From Oscillospiraceae bacterium (lineage in GTDB: Bacteria > Bacillota > Clostridia > Oscillospirales > Ruminococcaceae), in NCBI GenBank assembly GCA_022511485.1, contig JAFLUJ010000176.1, positions 1-14,778 of the forward strand: a DNA stretch of 14,778 nucleotides, written 5' to 3'. The position numbers were made by a program, and so were the translations under genes. Positions 13,742 to 14,778 of this stretch are shown here, piece by piece. Numbering within the stretch: position 1 is the stretch's first letter; each line of letters starts with the position of its first letter. The notes beneath the pieces were generated by a model, which had not been told where the DNA came from, did no database searches, and saw only the letters and a program-made list of their open reading frames with translations.

Positions 13742-13819
13742 CAAAATTATGTAGGTGCTATAACCGAGGATGAGTTCAAAAAATGAATAGCTAATGAAAA
13801 TACTTTAAGGAGGAGTACT

Positions 13820-14374
13820 ATGGATGCTGATCAGAAAACAAGGTTATATTCAATCATTGCCGCTGTTCTTTTTGTAGTTCAAGCTTCGTATTCTATCAAT
13901 TTAGCAATTAATGGAGAAGCTATGTTTAATTTGATATATGGACTACTCTTACTTACATTTGCAATAATTCTTTATTATAGAAAGAAAAATAAAAGTCTTG
14001 TTATTATTTCCGCTGCAATGGTTTTACAGAGTATATATTTTTTTTCAAACTATGTGTCATTATACAATATATTATTCTTTTTAATGTCCGTATCTTTAAC
14101 ATTAGTTGTCTTTCTCGGAATAAAAAATTTTAATATAGCAAAAAAAATATTTTTTATTCCTTCACTCCTATCGCTAATTACAGATATAGCAAATTTTTAT
14201 GAGGCATTTAAGTATTCAGATGAAATAGATATAAATTTTGATTCTATTAAGTTTTTTTTCTTACTTAACTGGGATGTAATATTAAATAATATTGCACGCA
14301 CAGTATCAATTTTCTTTTTATGTTTATGGGTAACTAAGCCAGTAATGCTAAATAATACAAATGAATCCATATAA
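13820..14374 (+). CDS. Six-helix membrane protein of unknown function within the ile operon
   Basis: I do not recognise a family. The 184-residue protein has about six membrane segments (about residues 9-30, 35-53, 58-78, 82-101, 110-126 and 148-174), short basic loops (YYRKKNKS, NFNIAKK), and no signal peptide or catalytic motif. The ATG at 13820 has a very strong ribosome site, AAGGAGGAGTACT. It sits between ilvB and cimA, 78 bases after the first and 26 before the second, on the same strand and without a visible terminator, so it should be read under the T-box. Its base use is clearly richer in A/T than ilvB and cimA, with long A and T runs, suggesting a later insertion or relaxed selection. 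Transport or signalling linked to branched-chain amino acids is possible but unsupported. Confidence 0.75.
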   Translation: MDADQKTRLYSIIAAVLFVVQASYSINLAINGEAMFNLIYGLLLLTFAIILYYRKKNKSLVIISAAMVLQSIYFFSNYVSLYNILFFLMSVSLTLVVFLGIKNFNIAKKIFFIPSLLSLITDIANFYEAFKYSDEIDINFDSIKFFFLLNWDVILNNIARTVSIFFLCLWVTKPVMLNNTNESI

Positions 14375-14400
14375 ATAATAATTTAACCGGAGGTCATATT

Positions 14401-14778
14401 ATGTCAAAAGTTCAGATATTCGATTCTACCCTGCGGGACGGAGCACAGGGAGAAAACGTCAATTTCTCCGTGGAAGACAAGTTCAATGTCATGAAGGCTC
14501 TGGACGAGTTCGGAATTGATTTTATAGAGGCAGGAAATCCCGCTTCCAATCCAAAGGATCTGGAGTTTTTCAAAAAAGCGGAGGAATGTCCTCCCAAGCA
14601 CGCCAAGCTTGTGGCATTCGGCTCTACAAGAAGAAAAAATATCTCCTGTGAAGAGGACGCCAACCTTAACGCTCTTGCAAATACTAATGTTGAATATGTC
14701 TCTGTTTTCGGAAAGAGCTGGGATATGCACGCAACCGAAATTCTGGGAACTACCCTTGAAGAAAACCTGAACATGATA
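14401..14778 (+). CDS. cimA: (R)-citramalate synthase (3' end cut off by window)
   Basis: Citramalate synthase condenses acetyl-CoA with pyruvate, the first step of the threonine-independent route to 2-oxobutanoate and isoleucine. The first 126 residues show the DRE-TIM metallolyase start IFDSTLRDGAQGENVNFSVE, then FIEAGNPASNPKDLEFF, LVAFGSTRRKNI, CEEDANLNALA and VSVFGKSWDMHATEILGTTLEENL. The wording GNPxSNPKDLEFF and GKSWDxHxTEI is what I know from the citramalate-type branch (TIGR00977-like) rather than from 2-isopropylmalate synthases, which normally read EVGFP at the first point. ATG 14401 has GGAGG about 8 bases upstream. It follows the membrane gene closely and should be under the Ile T-box. 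The C-terminal regulatory domain, which would show feedback inhibition, lies outside the window. Confidence 0.9.
   Translation, partial: MSKVQIFDSTLRDGAQGENVNFSVEDKFNVMKALDEFGIDFIEAGNPASNPKDLEFFKKAEECPPKHAKLVAFGSTRRKNISCEEDANLNALANTNVEYVSVFGKSWDMHATEILGTTLEENLNMI

Noticed and set aside
13742..13819. A six-codon frame (ATG AGT TCA AAA AAT GAA TAG) after GAGG in the ilvB downstream gap
   Set aside because: Too short and without a function to support it; probably chance in an AT-rich spacer.
1..14778. Mobile elements, CRISPR arrays and tRNA or rRNA genes
   Set aside because: No transposase, regular short repeats, or cloverleaf-type sequence was found in any intergenic stretch.

Overview
The window looks like chromosomal DNA of a low-GC anaerobic Firmicute, most likely a Ruminococcus-type member of the Oscillospiraceae. 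The grounds are strong AGGAGG-type ribosome binding sites, consensus sigma-A promoters, a T-box leader, a DUF5685-like gene, a DegV domain and clostridial-style hybrid histidine kinases. I assign no species.

Left part (1-2870). On the minus strand lie pyrH (UMP kinase) and a 3'-truncated frr (ribosome recycling factor), driven by a clear promoter just upstream of pyrH. Behind that promoter (1362-1476) is a probable unassigned structured small RNA of about 110 nt with its own -10 box and a long terminal stem ending in a U-run. Next is a two-gene minus-strand unit: a membrane-anchored SGNH-hydrolase-like protein whose catalytic motifs are missing, and a four-helix membrane protein. A hairpin at 2831-2868 separates this unit from the next.

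Centre (2940-11085). This is a minus-strand run of five genes behind a perfect TTGACA-17-TATAAT promoter. In transcription order they are a DUF5685-like protein, an ECF-S-like membrane protein, a REC/HD-GYP response regulator (predicted c-di-GMP phosphodiesterase), and two large membrane hybrid histidine kinases. The first kinase carries a pseudo-receiver, a true receiver and an HPt domain. The second carries HisKA, HATPase and receiver domains and ends in a complete DegV (fatty-acid-binding) domain. The last two genes overlap by one base (TAATG). Together the kinases and HD-GYP protein could form a phosphorelay in which one HPt serves several receivers. The kinase-DegV fusion is the most unusual item in the window.

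Right part (11132-14778, plus strand). A GNAT acetyltransferase has its own consensus promoter. It is followed by an isoleucine-type T-box leader (specifier ATC, UGGU acceptor bulge, competing terminator) controlling ilvB (acetolactate synthase large subunit), an AT-rich six-helix membrane protein of unknown role, and the start of cimA (citramalate synthase, cut by the window end). The Ile specifier fits the citramalate route to isoleucine. No ilvN follows ilvB.
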